Shown here in pieces: positions 1-11,386 of a DNA stretch of 64,000 nucleotides. Every line of letters begins with the position of its first letter. The stretch's first letter is position 1. The position numbers and the translations under genes were made by a program. Origin of the DNA: Undaria pinnatifida (taxonomy: Eukaryota > Sar > Phaeophyceae > Laminariales > Alariaceae); assembly GCA_012845835.1 (NCBI GenBank), contig JABAKD010000008.1:7920775-7984774 (forward strand), given 5' to 3'. The notes below the pieces were generated by a model. The model was not told the origin of the DNA. It made no database searches and was given only the letters and a program-made list of their open reading frames with translations.

Positions 1-1021
1 AGATGGTATTCACGAGTTGAGTCAGGTCGCGAAGTTCGAAAAGGTTTATCGGGGCATCTGTGGTAAGTGAATGCTGACACATGATAAGCTAATGGGTTTG
101 TCAGTTGAGCGGGGATGTATTTCTCCTGCTGACTCCCGCTTCCCAAACCATCACGAACTGAGACCCGAGTGCGTAAGGTGTCTCTCCTGCCCCCCCTAGA
201 CTACGCCGGGTTCGGCCGAAGTGTTCCGTCTAGCGTTGGGTTCAGCACTCCCAGTGCTTGTCGAAATGATACTTGGAGTTGTGCTTACTCACGATTTGCT
301 CATTGAGTGGCGCCCAAGTCGACTCTGGCCGCCAGTTTCGAGAGAGGTGCGATGTGTCTATGTTTGTCGGACCTCCGGCCGAGATTCATCATCGTGACCA
401 AAGCGATCAAAGGTGAAAGACCTAAGTTCGCATCAGTGTTTTACAGTGAATTTGGTTAACACGAATACTTCGCCACTGCTGTACTAATATTGCCAACGGG
501 TACCTTCGAACGGTTGCGTCGTGACTCCCATTGACTGTTTTTTCGCCTTTCCCACAATAGAGCAGCTCGCAAAAGTCCCAGGTCGGGAAGTGGGGATGAT
601 ATAGACACCGAAGCAGACACTGTTGACATATCATACCCACGCTGCTAGGCGTCCTCAGCAGTTGATTCTTTTTGTTGCATTTTAGCAAATAAATTCAAAA
701 TATCACCGCGGTGGGAATAGAACTCAAAGACCAACACGCTAGCTAGTATTGATAGTATCCGAGGGTAATCACTAGACCACCGGGGCGACCGGCACTGTAC
801 ACTCTCAACTTGAGTTGTTTCGTGAGGTATAATTTGTCAAACCAATTGCATTTATTCACCATTTATATTTTTGGAATCACTCTGGGAATTTTCACGGCAA
901 AAAAAAACGGCGCAACCCACTCCAGGTTAAAATTTCTAAGCTCACGCACATGTTGCCTGCGAATATTTCTACGTGGAAACCCTATAATAACAACCGTCAG
1001 ATTTGTCCCCTTTGAACAAGG
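1..1021. other. No gene recognised
   Basis: I see no protein family in any frame. On the minus strand about 690-795 there is a tRNA-like stretch: a box-A-like TGGTCTAGTGATTA and, downstream, a weak box-B-like GAGTTCTATTCCC. A related CACCGGGGCGACCGGC string recurs at 11546. This could be a decayed tRNA-derived SINE; it lacks a clean anticodon arm, so I do not call a tRNA gene. Confidence 0.4.
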
Positions 1022-1990
1022 ATGTATATTTTCCGCGCACACATATTGAAGTGTCCCGCCCGCTCCCCCGATCCCTCCTGTTCAAACGCCCCACCTAAAA
1101 TCAAAATCTGTCAGAGTAGTGGACACTACCAGCCAGCTGATATCACGTCATTATCTTTCCAGCCATCCATGCCGTGTAGCTCCGATTCATTTCCGCCCCC
1201 CCACTCCTTCCTTTTTCCCCCGTTCCCTCTTGTTCAAACGAACCACCTAAAATCGAAATCGGCCAGAGTAATAAACACTTCTACGCAATTGATATCACGT
1301 CTCATTATCTTTCTAGCCATCCATAACGTAGCTTTAATTCATCTCCCCCCCCAACGCCCCCTCGTTCCCCACCACCCGCACGATCGCCTAGACCTAGCAC
1401 CACGCGTACAGCAAGCCCCTACATGTATGCAACCTAAACCTGTTGAAACACACCCTTCCCCCCCCCCCCCCCCCCCTTTTTCTTTTCCCCCCCGCTCCCT
1501 CTTGCTCAAACACCCCACCTAACATCGAAACCACCTCATTATCTTTCTAAAGCCACCCATGCCGCTGCTCCAATTCTCCCCCCCCCCCTCCCCACCACCC
1601 GCACCATTGCCTAGACCTAGCATCACGCGTATAGCAAACCCCTACATCTGTGCGACCTAAAGCTGTTAAAAACCCTTTTGCCCCAACCCCCCCCCCCCCC
1701 CCGCCCACCCACTACCTCGAACACTCTCCTCACTGGTTGTACGACTTACAGGATATACATGATAAACTGGTGCATTCCTTCCAAAACCGTCAGATTTATC
1801 CCCTTAAAAGGATTTATAGTTTCCACGCACAGATTGAGTTGCCCCGCCCGTCCCTCCCCCCCCGCTCCCTCTTGTTCAAACCCATACCCCCACGCCGTGA
1901 AAAACTCTGCCCTCCCCTCACCGGTTATACGACTTACCAGTACAGGATACACTTGATAAACTGATGTATTTCCAACGCCCGAATGGGTAG
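1022..1990 (+). repeat. Poly-C composite repeat, copy 1
   Basis: A run of degenerate units separated by long C tracts. Recurrent pieces are a CTCATTATCTTTC/CCATCCATGCCG block (about 1149, 1309, 1543), a GCCTAGACCTAGCACCACGCG block (about 1389, 1611) and a TCAGATTTATCCCCTT/GGATTTATAG/CGCACA block (about 1000, 1790). The same blocks in the same order occur at 5300-6310, and reversed at 18300-19930. The reading frames here are proline-rich only because of the C tracts and are not coding. Confidence 0.75.
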
Positions 1991-2386
1991 GGTGGACCGT
2001 AACTGGACCAAGTTCGGCGGAAGGCCATCTCCCATGGCCAGGGGTTGTGGTAGTGGATGAGCTTACGCAAGTCCCACACTACCCGGAAAGATGACATTCC
2101 GGGTGGCTATCTCCACCGAACCTGACCCTCAGGGGACAGGCCGGGTCGACATACACACGCATCCGTATACAACGGCAGCTTGCGCTGCGCCGGGGTTGTA
2201 ACGAAGACCACTGATAGGGACAGCTTACGCTATACCTACACAATGGGATCCGAAGGGTGCGCCAGCTATCGTTGGGCAGTGAAAGCAACTGAGTTAAATC
2301 GACACACGACGCGTATGAAAATACGTGGAAGTGTGGTGAGCTAAATCTTTATTTTTCCCCATCCGCCGGAGGATTGAGAAAAAAAA
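1991..2386 (-). repeat. Dispersed ~400-bp repeat, family R400
   Basis: A block of about 400 bp that recurs in opposite orientation at 52865-53280 and as fragments at about 32630-32850 and 37290-37370. Diagnostic pieces are the ATCCGCCGGAGGAT end next to an A/T run, ACTCAGTTGCTTTCGCAA-like and GCTAGCTGGCGCGTCC-like strings (read on the other strand), and CACCCGGAA/CATTCCGGGTG. It has no open frame worth calling. I do not recognise the class; it is a non-autonomous element or SINE-like repeat. Orientation is arbitrary. Confidence 0.7.
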
Positions 2387-2670
2387 AAAAGATGTGTTTC
2401 CTTCCACAGTTGTCAGATTTTGTCCCCCTCAAAAACGGGTTTTATAGTTTCCGCGCACAGACTGACTAACATCACCCTGTTGACCCTGATAGCTACACTG
2501 TAGTTGCAAGGGGAGTCGCCGACCTATATCCTTAATGAGGACGCACAACCCGTAATACGCGCGATCGGAGTATCATACACAGCTTGCAAAGATGAGTTTC
2601 GACAAAATCTTCCATCTTACACAGTCTGGAGTGTATTTTTGTTTTCATAATATTATGAAAAAAAATACTC
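2387..2670 (+). mobile_element. MITE-like unit with terminal fold-back
   Basis: This unit starts with TGTCAGATTTTGTCCCCCTC and runs through the short ORF at 2592 (M-S-F-D-K-I-F). It ends in a fold-back at about 2626-2668, where GGAGTGTATTTTTGTTTTCAT pairs with ATGAAAAAAAATACTCC, followed by the palindrome ATACTCCGGAGTAT. Near-identical units lie at 6070-6305, 18315-18590 (reversed), 33175-33350 and, truncated, 11401-11520 (reversed). No transposase is encoded, so it would be non-autonomous. Confidence 0.65.
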
Positions 2671-3892
2671 CGGAGTATACTGTTTACCGTAACATCTATC
2701 TGTCGTCGACGCATTAACAACCGAGGGTGTATTATGTACTGTGCCGGGGTATTTATCGTCAGCGCGACTGCGGTATCTTTCCACAACAGTACGATTAATC
2801 GTTGTTCAACTTCGAGGTCCTCCTGTCGCAGAGTTGAAATGTTTTTATCCCTTCGAGTCAGTGCAGTACCAGGTATGACAAACTACTGACTGCTTTTGGG
2901 GGGGATTGCTTGTTTGGTTGGTGGCAGCTTTCTCGCGTTTGGAGTGGTGGCGCCCATGTGCGAGGTGTAGTACAGGGGGGAGGCGGACATTCAACACTAC
3001 AAGCACGGAGGCAGAGCAGCAGAGAACTCAGATAAACATGGCAGCTTGAAGCATGCACACACCTACAGAGTGTGTGGAATGTTCTGCGATGTATTTTAGC
3101 TGCGCGCAAAGGAAGACGGACCCCTACTCTTACTGACTATGTGCGTGCGTACAACTGCTGCTGCTGGTATGTAAAAGCAACGCACAAATTCCCTGATATT
3201 ATACGCGGAATATAAGCTATTGATATAAGCTCGTGTGATATGGTCGGTGTTACTTGCCGGGTTACTTGCTCAGTGGGTATTTTTTATCTTCCGTTTTCAA
3301 GGCATCGAGAGGGGATCATGTCACGTAAAGTTGACCATCGACTGCCAGTCGCCCGACTCACTCCATCTATCTGCTTATATATTTGGTTTCGACCTCGAGG
3401 ATCACGCATTTCCACGAGCTTGGTGCGACATTTTTCTCCAGTTGTTCTTTTTGCACCAGACGATCCGCTGTCATGGAGGGCGCATCGACTTACCGCGGTC
3501 TTCGTCCCTAAAACCACCTATTATTGGTGAAGATGCACACCTCCAAAGATGGGTACCGAATGTCATGTCTTCTTCACCTTCTTCTTTGAAAGCACCCACC
3601 CCCCCCTCCCTCCTCTTCGTTCTCCTCCTCCTCCCGTCTCGGCTCTCACGGCAGGTGTAGTTTTCTACGAGGATTGCCGTCGCCCATATACATTATTTGT
3701 AAGGTCGAACATACATGCTGTGGTGTGCGGGTGCACCGGTCGAGGTGGCCGTCCCACTTCCATTGACCTCGTAATGCGATCAACTCCAGTCCTCCTAAGG
3801 CACTGAGCAATTTTCTCGGGCGATGCCCCTAGCAGGTTCAATCTAGGGGAAGCAAGGGGACCCGGTACCCATAATTAAGAAAAATGAAATGT
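2671..3892. other. Unannotated stretch
   Basis: Open frames at 3235-3660 and 3549-3806 have no recognisable domain and overlap one another in different frames and strands. I see no repeat shared with the rest of the window. Confidence 0.35.
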
Positions 3893-4125
3893 GGTGCGGT
3901 AGTCCCTTCGCAGGTTTCTCTTTCTCAGATGGAGGTGTTAGTGTTAGTGTTAGTGTTATTAGTGTGGAGACACACCGAGGTGGGTTATGTGCGCAACCGC
4001 ACGCTCGAGGGTCAACGATGAAGAAACATCTCAGAGTCTGCCTCGAGGAGCCCGAGGATGATCTTGAAGAATTATAGTGACAAGGAGGCGGTACAATCTA
4101 GGGAATAGGGACTGGTATCCACATC
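3893..4125. repeat. Direct repeat flanking the gypsy region, left copy
   Basis: Matches 12543-12752 in the same orientation over about 210-230 bp, for example CGGTAGTCCCTTCGCAGG at the left end and GGCGGTACAAT near the right. This copy has extra GTTAGT hexamers at about 3937-3961. The pair brackets the decayed Ty3/gypsy pol. It could be a remnant of the element's LTRs or an internal segment duplicated by rearrangement. I see no TG...CA ends or flanking target duplication. Confidence 0.7.
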
Positions 4126-4129
4126 ACCT

Positions 4130-5290
4130 CCCCCCTTTTTCAGATGTGCAAACGTGCGCGTCTTATAGGAGGTGTCGACTTGGGATGACAGGATCCTAGT
4201 GCTGTAGTCCCCTGGAATACGCCGATAATCACTATTATTGCAGCAGAGTCCGAAACTCGGGTAAAACAATTGGTCAATATGACTTCATATTCGAGTCGAT
4301 AAGAAACACGTAAGTATGATTATGACTCGTCTCAAATTTTAACGGACTTCCATGCTGACAAGGTTATCGCTGCTTCGAAGCGTTTCGAATCGCGACACAA
4401 TCCTTGGACATGTTCCTACGGGAACGACAATGACAGTTTAGAGCTAGCACGAACTAGCTACAAAAACTTTCAGAGAACAGGTTTACTGCTAGGCCTCAGC
4501 TTGCGCGACTGTGCTGTGTGCAGTTGTGACCTGTAGTACGATTGACAACCTAGGACCTTCTTCAAGTGTGCTCAGACTGCCAACACTTGGTACTTCAGCA
4601 TGAAGATTTTGACATACTGATAAACAAGGTCCGGCTCCTCCACCTTGCTACGTAGCACGGTGGGATTGCCATGGTATAAATCATGGTGTTACAGACTACT
4701 ATCGAAACTTAGCTTGTCTCAAGATAGTACATCTTTCAGTGCTATCGTCGAGATATGACAATCTAAACGATAAAACAATTGTTAACTCTTTCTTCGAGAA
4801 GCGTCGTTCGAGTTGATGAGGGCATTATGCCTGTAAACAGACATACACCTTTTAGATTTGAAGAGCTTTTAACTCTACAATATTTAACTTACCTTGTTTA
4901 TTTTTTTCACTGAGATACAACTTAGTATCTCCACACCCGCACGTTCAGCCTGTACCAAGGGCAGAGCCTGCTATGCAACAACCATGATACAATACAATCT
5001 GGTGTATGACAACGACCAGATGTGATGGGAATTAGACATCTCTGTATCTTGTACATCAGCAACGTGGTGAGTTGATATTACATTCATTCGGAGCTCGTGG
5101 GCGTCACCATTCACTCTAAATGTGATCTTCCTCGCACTGACCACAACAATTTGCAGGAACACAACATGTCTAACTCAAAACGATTGCCATCAACGGACTT
5201 TCAGACTTTATACAGGGCATCAGTCTGTATATATATACAAAAATTTGCTTAACAACGACGATCGTCGAACATAGATGATGTCAACTGACA
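4130..5290. other. AT-rich stretch, no gene seen
   Basis: No open frame with recognisable domains. By position on the minus strand, downstream of the RNase H remnant, an integrase would be expected here, but I find no HHCC or DDE signature. Confidence 0.35.
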
Positions 5291-5299
5291 TATTATATA

Positions 5300-6310
5300 T
5301 ATAGACCACCTGCACGATCGCCTAGACCTAGCACCACGCGTATAACAAGCTGATACATATCTTTGATCTCACAGCCGAAGTGTGTTTGAATATTATTTGT
5401 GACCTAAACCTCCTAAAAAATCTCCCCCCCCCCCCCCCCCTTCTTGCTCTCCCTTACTCAAACGCCCCACCAAATATCGAAATCCGCCACATTAATAAAC
5501 ACTTCACGCACAGGATATCACCTCATTATCTTTCGAGAGCCATCCATGCCGCTGTGTTCCTCCCCCCCCCCCCCCCCCCCCCCCGCCTCGAACGCCCCCT
5601 TCTTCCCCATCACCCGCACCTTCGCCTAGACCTAGCACCACACGTATAACAAACCCCTCACCTAAAGCCCTCCCCCCACCCCCCCCCCCCCCACCCCCCA
5701 CCCCCGCCCCCACCCCCCACCCTTCCCCCCCCAACCCATCCCAACCCCACCCCCTCGAACACTCCACCCTCTCTTTACTCACTGATTGTACGATTTACCC
5801 CAGGATATACACGATAAACTGATGTATTATTTCCAAAAATGTCACATTTATCCCCTCGAAATAATATATAGTTTCCAAGCACATATCGAGCTGCCCCCCC
5901 CCCCCCCCCCGCCCCAACCCCCCCCGCCCCCAATAATATTTATCCCCTCGAAAGGATTTATAGCTTACATGCACAAATTGCCCCTTCCCCCCCCCCCCCC
6001 CCCCCCCCCGCCCCCCTCCAAACCCGCTCGCTTTTGATCAAAACCAGGCCCCCCCTTTCCCTTCACAGCTGTCAGATTTTGTCCCCCTCAGAAACGGGTT
6101 TTATAGTTTCCGCGCACAGACTGACTAAAATCATCCTGTTGACCCTTATAGCTACACTGTAGCTGCAAGGGGAGTCGCCGACCTATATCCTTAATGAGGA
6201 CACACAACTCGTAATGCGCGCGATCGGAGTATCACACACAGCTTGCAAAGATGAGTTTCGACGAAATCTTCGATCTCACAGCTGGAGTGTATTTTAATTT
6301 TTATAATACA
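5300..6310 (+). repeat. Poly-C composite repeat, copy 2
   Basis: Ordered blocks: GCACCACGCGTATAACAA, a GATCTCACAGCC block (about 5369), CTCATTATCTTTCGAGAGCC (5522), GCCTAGACCTAGCACCAC (5625), a CAGGATATACACGATAAACT block (5801), two TTATCCCCTCGAAA blocks (about 5850, 5940), then the fold-back-family unit from 6067 (TGTCAGATTTTGTCCCCCTC) to about 6300. C tracts of 15-20 separate them. The array at 18300-19560 is the same series reversed. Both ends carry a version of ATCTT(C/T)GATCTCACAGC, so the array could be a tandem unit with direct terminal copies. Confidence 0.75.
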
Positions 6311-6813
6311 TATATTTCCTTACACAAGGAAAATAAGATAATAACGGAGCTAGGTGGTTGACAACCTACCGAGCCCATTATCGACTTTGGTATCCAACTC
6401 ATACCGCGGCACAAACGTGATGGTACCGTTGGCTCTGCCTCGATAGTTTGCTAGACTGCGGGCGCGGGAGTTATTGGTGTGCGTGTTTGCGGATCAGGAG
6501 AGGGACGTCCTGAATGCTCGCAAAATACGAGCGAATAAATTCACTGCGGTGGGGAATCTGGCGACGGTACCAGCCATCGCTAGTCGGACCTTCCCCACGA
6601 AAACGGACTCGAAACTGAACATTAAACGGGGATCTTTCTTAATCTAAATTTGGTATTGGTAATTTAGTTCCCAAAAAGATTGAAATCAGGATCTGCGACA
6701 ACTAAGAAGAAATTACTCGCGGATTTAAGTGTTTCTCGTCGCGGAAGGGGAGAATGGTTGGGATCATATAAAAACGTCAAGCATGCTCCAACTTCTAATT
6801 TCTGCCCTTCCTT
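6311..6813. other. Linker 3' of the gypsy pol remnant
   Basis: No gene. By position this would be the sequence just past the RNase H domain of the minus-strand element. The segment TTGGTATCCAACTC at about 6388 resembles the TGG start of a primer-binding site, but no LTR edge could be confirmed. Confidence 0.3.
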
Positions 6814-7605
6814 CTATTGACTTCTCCGGTCTAATGTGGGAAACACTGATACAGTACTCGCCAACAATTCACGATTAGACTCGACTAAACGGAGTCCATT
6901 CAGATTATTAGAATGTACATCATACACACGTGGAGTTGGTGGGCGATAGGGTTGCCCATCTTGTGGTACATTACGACAGATAGAGGCTAACCTGGGTTGC
7001 GACGGCAACACATCAAAGAGAGACGTCTTTCCTTGTGTTGTGTCCTCTGGTATATCGCCAAACAGTCGTGATAATGTGTCCGGTACGACGTGTAATTTTC
7101 CCGGCTTATGCTCGACTGTCAAATCTAAACTTTTCAAGGCAATGGCCCATCGTGTTAACATGTTGGATGTGTCTTGCATATAATATAGATGCGTGAGAGC
7201 AGCGTGGTCGGTGACGCATTTAAAATGCTTGCCTCAAAGGTACGGCCGCCAATGTTGCAGAGCGAGGACAACTCCACAACACTCTTTCATCGTTGCTGAA
7301 TAATGTTTTTGTCCTTTCTTTCGTAAAACGTTTATTTAAGTAAGTAGGCAATTATTTCTATACGTCTGGTTTTTTATCAGATCCTTCGTTGGCGTCTTGG
7401 GCTAAGAATGCTCCGACTCCTGCTTCACTTGCATCTACATGTACGATAAACTCTTTAGAATATACTCAGGGAAATGTAATACTGGTGGGGAAGATAACAA
7501 CTTTTTAATTCGGGTTACTGCTCCAGATTGAGTTGTATCCCCAGTGTTTCTCATGTTCCCGCCGTTGCTTATATTGCTTTTTAGTAAGCTCGACCAGAGG
7601 TGCTG
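6814..7605 (-). pseudogene. Ty3/gypsy pol remnant: RT connection and RNase H
   Basis: Read on the minus strand, the order is APLVELTKK (end of the RT connection, about 7590), SSPPVLHFPEY (about 7470), EFIVHVDASEAGVGAFLAQ (RNase H first strand with its catalytic Asp, about 7440), a short gap, MKECCGVVLALQHWRPYL, a TGA stop at about 7230, GKHFKCVTDHAALTHL, and TVEHKPGKLHVVPDTLSRLFG (about 7080). This is the usual RNase H order of Ty3/gypsy (Metaviridae-type) elements. At least one frameshift (about 7455) and the in-frame stop show it is dead. The upstream RT parts are at 12310-11535 and about 10450-10210, with later insertions between. Confidence 0.85.
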
Positions 7606-7897
7606 TAACTACAGCATATATATATACGTACAAGGGCTCCGCTCCGCGGGCGGCTGACGCCGCCCGCTACGCTCGCGCAAGGCAAGAAAGCAACAAAAAA
7701 CATGTGTAAAGGGGGCAGAAAGAAGAGGCCCATGATTCGGTGCGAACAGCGATTTGATAATGATGCCAAGAGCTGCTTAGAGCAAATTACCCTGTTGTGC
7801 TCAGCTGTGTTGTGTGTTTTTGTGACCGGTGTTACGTTCTGATCAGCAGTACGGGGGTAATTTGCGTGGGGGAAAAAACAGGGGGCCGTGAAAGATC

Positions 7898-8004
7898 AAA
7901 TAGTATATTACGGGTACCAACAACGCAGCTTGCAAAGATGAATATTGACCTGAAATTCGTCGAACTCACGGCTGACGTCCTTGAAAATTAGTTATAAAAT
8001 ACAT
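7898..8004 (+). repeat. Short-ORF repeat, subfamily B
   Basis: About 105 bp almost identical to 33955-34060. It contains GCTTGCAAAGATGA and an 18-codon frame at 7938-7991 reading [17 protein letters not shown] then TAG. See the findings for the full family. Confidence 0.7.
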
Positions 8005-8013
8005 AGTCTACAT

Positions 8014-8140
8014 GTGAGGGATTGGAGTAACCCAGGTTCGACTCGCAACTTGCAACTACTTCTCTGGTCCTGCCGTCGACGCCAGATGAGGGATTGGAGT
8101 AACCCAGGTTCGACTCGCAACTTGCAACTACTTCTCTTCT
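8014..8140 (+). repeat. Tandem 72-bp duplication with box-B-like core
   Basis: TGAGGGATTGGAGTAACCC starts at 8015 and again at 8087, each copy continuing into AGGTTCGACTCGCAACTTGC. GGTTCGACTC resembles a polymerase III box B. No tRNA fold is evident. Confidence 0.7.
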
Positions 8141-8721
8141 TGTTCTTCGTAGCGTGAAGGACACGCCAGGTTGGAGCAAGGTTCGACGGCGAACCAAGCG
8201 ACGGTAACGATAGAAGAAGTGTCTTTGAGGCAACGAAAGGTGCTTCGCAGGCAAAACAGGGAGTCGACAGAGATTACTTGTCAGCGGGAAACGTGATTAC
8301 CCGCCTCTCTGTCATCAGAATCTACGGAGACTCCACGACCACTTTTAGTACAAGACACGATATCATTACCTATGGGAACGGCTACCGTTCATACAAATCT
8401 TCACGAGAAGATCTGTCTACGTAACGGTAGAAAGTGTACCTGTAACCCATACATGTAGAGAAAGAAAAAAGAAGAGTAGTACACAACAACACGTATTATA
8501 CCCGGTACTGCTCTATGTTCGAAATATAGCACACAGCGCAGCACGACACAGCACCGCAGCGACGGGCACGGCACCGCACCGCACGGCTCCGCACGGCGCT
8601 ACGCTGCGCTGCTGGGCTATATATAGCCGGACTGATCTGAGCTGGGCGTGCCTTGTGATTCAACAGTGTAGTACCTGATGGTATGTACAAGCCTGGTGTA
8701 GTAGTACGGGTATGTACTATA

Positions 8722-10160
8722 AGCCTCAAGGTCTTCTCGTTGGTTCGAATCTCGGTGTCACCGGGGAAAAAAAAATGATCTTCATAATACTCGTAAAAAA
8801 AATATTAGATATCAGTGTGACTTTGTGGTCTTCTAGTAGATAGACTGTCCGCTTTTAAGCCTGGTTTTCGTTGGTTGAATCCAGGGGTCATCGCATGGAA
8901 AAAAAAGAATCCTCATAAAAAAGTTGATATATATTTGTAAAAAAATAGTAATGGTAGATACACCACTGCTGCACTGTGACATATTGTGGTCTAGTACATA
9001 GACTGTCCGCTTATAATCCTGGTGGCCTTCGCTGGTTCGAGTCCGGGTGTCATCGAAAAAGAAAATGATCCTCATGAAAAATCAATATTTATTTGGAAAA
9101 AAAAAAATAGATAGCAATGATGTGACTTTGTGGTATAGTAGATAGACTGCCCGCTCATAAGCCTGGTTTTCGTTGTTGGTGAATCCAGGTGTCATCGGGG
9201 AAAAAAATGATCCTCTTAAAAAAATCGATGTACATTTTATATAAAAATTAATTGATAAACGTCAGCTGTGAGTACGACCGATTGAATGATTGAAACTCAA
9301 CTTTGCAAGCTGCGTGCTACATCTGTTTCGCTAATAATATACAGCAGTAGTAGTTGCACATAAAAAAATAGTACTGGTAGATACCGCTGCGGCTGTGACA
9401 TTGTGGTCTAGTAGATAGACTGTCCGCTTATATAATCCTGGCCTTCGCTTGTTCGAATCCGGGTGTCATCGGAAAAAATATGATCATGAGAAATCGATAC
9501 TTGGTATTTATATTATCAATTTTATTTGTAAAAAGAAAATAGATACTTGTACTTGTATCAATGTGACGCTGTGGTCTAGTAGATAGATGGACTGTGTTAA
9601 GGTATTAGTGGGGTATTAGTCCGTTTGACCACTTGCAACTGGTTATTAACCAATAGCTTACCCAAACTAAGCCTTATAACACTCTCCCCCCCTGAAACGG
9701 CGGGATAGCAGGTCGGCCGGATATACGGCGGACCTCTGTCAATATCCAAGCCGTTTCATTTCCTGGGGATACCAGGGAGAGTATTTTTCAAGTTCGCCAT
9801 GGGGAAATCTGAAAAAGTTTATTATGGTGGATGTGGGGATCGAACCCACGACCCAAAAACCCATGGTCTGTCGACGACGCCATTTGTTAAGGTATTAGTG
9901 GGGTATTAGTCCGTTTGACCACTTGCAACTGGTTAACCAATAGCTTATCCAAACCAAGCCTTATAACAACTGTCCGCTTATAAGCTAGGTCTTCGGTGGT
10001 TCGAATCTGGGTGTCATCGGGAAAAAAAAGTGATTCCAATAAAAAATCGATACATGTAAAAATAAAATTGATATCAACGTGACGTTGATAAACTGTCCGC
10101 TTATTATAATCTTGCTCTTCGTCGGTGGTTCGAATCTGGTCGTCATCGGAAAAAAAAGTG
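8722..10160 (+). repeat. Tandem array of tRNA-like (SINE-like) units
   Basis: At least seven units share a box-A-like GTGGTCTAGTAGATAGAC, ACTGTCCGCTTATAAGCC and box B GGTTCGAATCCGGGTGTCATC. Each is followed by an A-rich tail and ATGATCCTCAT. The CTGTCCGC-type core falls at about 8844, 9002, 9146, 9419, 9591/9969 and 10092, so the basic spacing is about 145-175 bp. Loops read CTTATAA or CTCATAA, as in a tRNA anticodon loop, but the supposed anticodon stem does not pair, so these are tRNA-derived rather than functional tRNA genes. One unit is split by the TRIM at 9595-9968. A reversed GTCAGCTGTGAG/TTTGCAAGCTGCGTG repeat sits between units at 9258-9316. Confidence 0.75.
9595..9968 (-). mobile_element. 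TRIM-like LTR element, copy A
   Basis: A 374-bp element with direct terminal repeats of 87 bp (9595-9681) and 84 bp (9885-9968). Both terminal repeats run TGTTAAGG...TTATAACA on this strand (TG...CA ends). It is flanked by a 4-bp target duplication ACTG (9591-9594, 9969-9972). Sense is minus: there, TGGCGTCGTCGACAGACC follows the first LTR by two bases as a primer-binding site, a tRNA-like GGGTCGTGGGTTCGATCCCC lies inside, and a G-rich purine tract precedes the second LTR. No coding capacity. Removing it restores a tRNA-like array unit. Copies B and C have the same structure. Confidence 0.9.
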
Positions 10161-10209
10161 ATTACCATAAGAAAATCGATATATATATATATTTGTAACA
10201 AAAATAGAT

Positions 10210-10450
10210 CAGGTGGAGCAAAAAATCAAAGAAAAGCTGGACCGTTCCGCAAGTAATAAGCTGGACCGTCCTACCTCGGAGATGCCAGGGAAGCACCAAC
10301 CGAGCACTTTCAGCACAAATATATTCGTCAGTAAGTCTATATTCTGGCACTAAGCGGCGTACGAAATCGAGTGTGCCCAATAAAGAACGTAATTCCTTGA
10401 TATTCTTCGGGTCTAATGGCAACAATGTGAAATTAATAGGTGGGGGACAC
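10210..10450 (-). pseudogene. Ty3/gypsy pol remnant: RT thumb/connection
   Basis: The minus strand reads PPPINFTLLPLDPKNIKELR then SLLGTLDFVRRLVPEY (about 10445-10340), matching the ...K-E-L-R-S-F-L-G...Y-R-R-F-V-P-x-F segment after the Ty3/gypsy RT palm. The natural continuation, APLVELTKK, is 2.7 kb away at 7590. The tRNA-like array, its TRIM and the GC-hairpin element therefore lie inside this pol gene. Confidence 0.75.
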
Positions 10451-10563
10451 AGAGTGCCCCCTGCAGGTCTGCCAATTGAGCAGGTCCTCGGAGAGTACTC
10501 ACTTTCGTTCCTTCGTAGAGATGTAGCTTTATTCGTTTCCACCAGAGCCCGGGATAGCTTCTG

Positions 10564-10589
10564 AGATCGGAGGCGCGTGCCTCCGATCT
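10564..10589. repeat. 26-bp near-perfect palindrome
   Basis: AGATCGGAGGC and its exact reverse complement GCCTCCGATCT are separated by four central bases. It stands alone here; role unknown. Confidence 0.8.
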
Positions 10590-10659
10590 AATTCCTAACT
10601 TCCCCGAATATAAACCGCCAACCTTATCATACGAAACCCATCCAAATGATCTCAAATTC

Positions 10660-11386
10660 GGATACCTACAGGCCTTTCGAGGCCGTATCTTAACACTAGC
10701 CCACCCTGATGAGTCGCATATGCAGAAATATGGGAGATTCGGGGAAACTCCGGTTCTACGAACTAGACCATGAGTCGAAGATGCGGCTCCTCAAACCCCA
10801 CTCCCACACCTCTAACCGTCTGGCTATGGAGCCAGGAACACGCGAAGAAAAGCAGTAGAAAAAAAAGCAGACCCTACAGCAAGGCAATAGTCACCCATCA
10901 AAAACCTGCCGCATGCCGCCGGCGTGGCGGGGGGGCAGAAAAGGGTCTAGAACATGCCGCATGCCGCCGGTGTGGCGGGGGGGGGGCAGGAAAGGCTCTA
11001 CGGTAAACCAACCACAGAAAAGGTACTATGGCGAGGCGACTCACCAATTTCAATGGCTTTTATACGGTCATCACCAATAATAGTAATACCATTTTTTTTT
11101 TCTTTTTTCGCACACTTTTACTTTCCAGCTTCTTCTGGACAAGCCGTGGACACAGGTGTCGTCCCCTCTCCCCCCCGGTTCTTGCCTTCATTTTTTATCG
11201 CGCATAGGGGTCAGCAATCCCACTGCTCGTCGATTTTTCAAGGCGTGTTGCTAACTCACGCTCTCCTCGCGCTTTCCGCAAGTGAATTTGTGCACATTGT
11301 CACCAAGAAAAAGTCCCAACGAATTTATACGATAAATAGTATGCACTCGGCCGGGCTCGAACTCACGAAACTGACCTATACCAGGC
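10660..11386. other. Insert between two gypsy RT segments
   Basis: Nothing recognisable as pol. A near-tandem pair ACCTGCCGCATGCCGCCGG / ACATGCCGCATGCCGCCGG-T occurs at about 10902 and 10951, followed by G tracts. The frame 10954-11511 has no family resemblance. Probably another insertion, class unknown. Confidence 0.35.

Larger units (their letters stand above)
7610..8725 (-). mobile_element. GC-hairpin element, interrupted copy
   Basis: Two segments, 7610-7900 and about 8451-8725, match 27318-27900 end to end in reverse orientation. The intact copy is about 580 bp. The hallmark is a strong GC hairpin, GGGCGGCTGACGCCGCCCG, at about 7638-7662. The other segment carries a run of GCACGGCACCGCACCGCACG-type repeats. 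The interruption, about 7901-8450, holds a short-ORF repeat and a tandem 72-bp duplication. Which flanking sequence was hit first is clear: the intact copy at 27.3 kb lacks the insert. No coding capacity is evident. Confidence 0.7.

Noticed and set aside
1022-1964. Proline-rich open frames of 90-166 codons
   Set aside because: They are translated poly-C tracts of a repeat; the same blocks in other copies are not open.
8722-10160. Cluster of functional tRNA genes
   Set aside because: Box A and box B are present, but the anticodon stem does not pair and the units carry A-rich tails.
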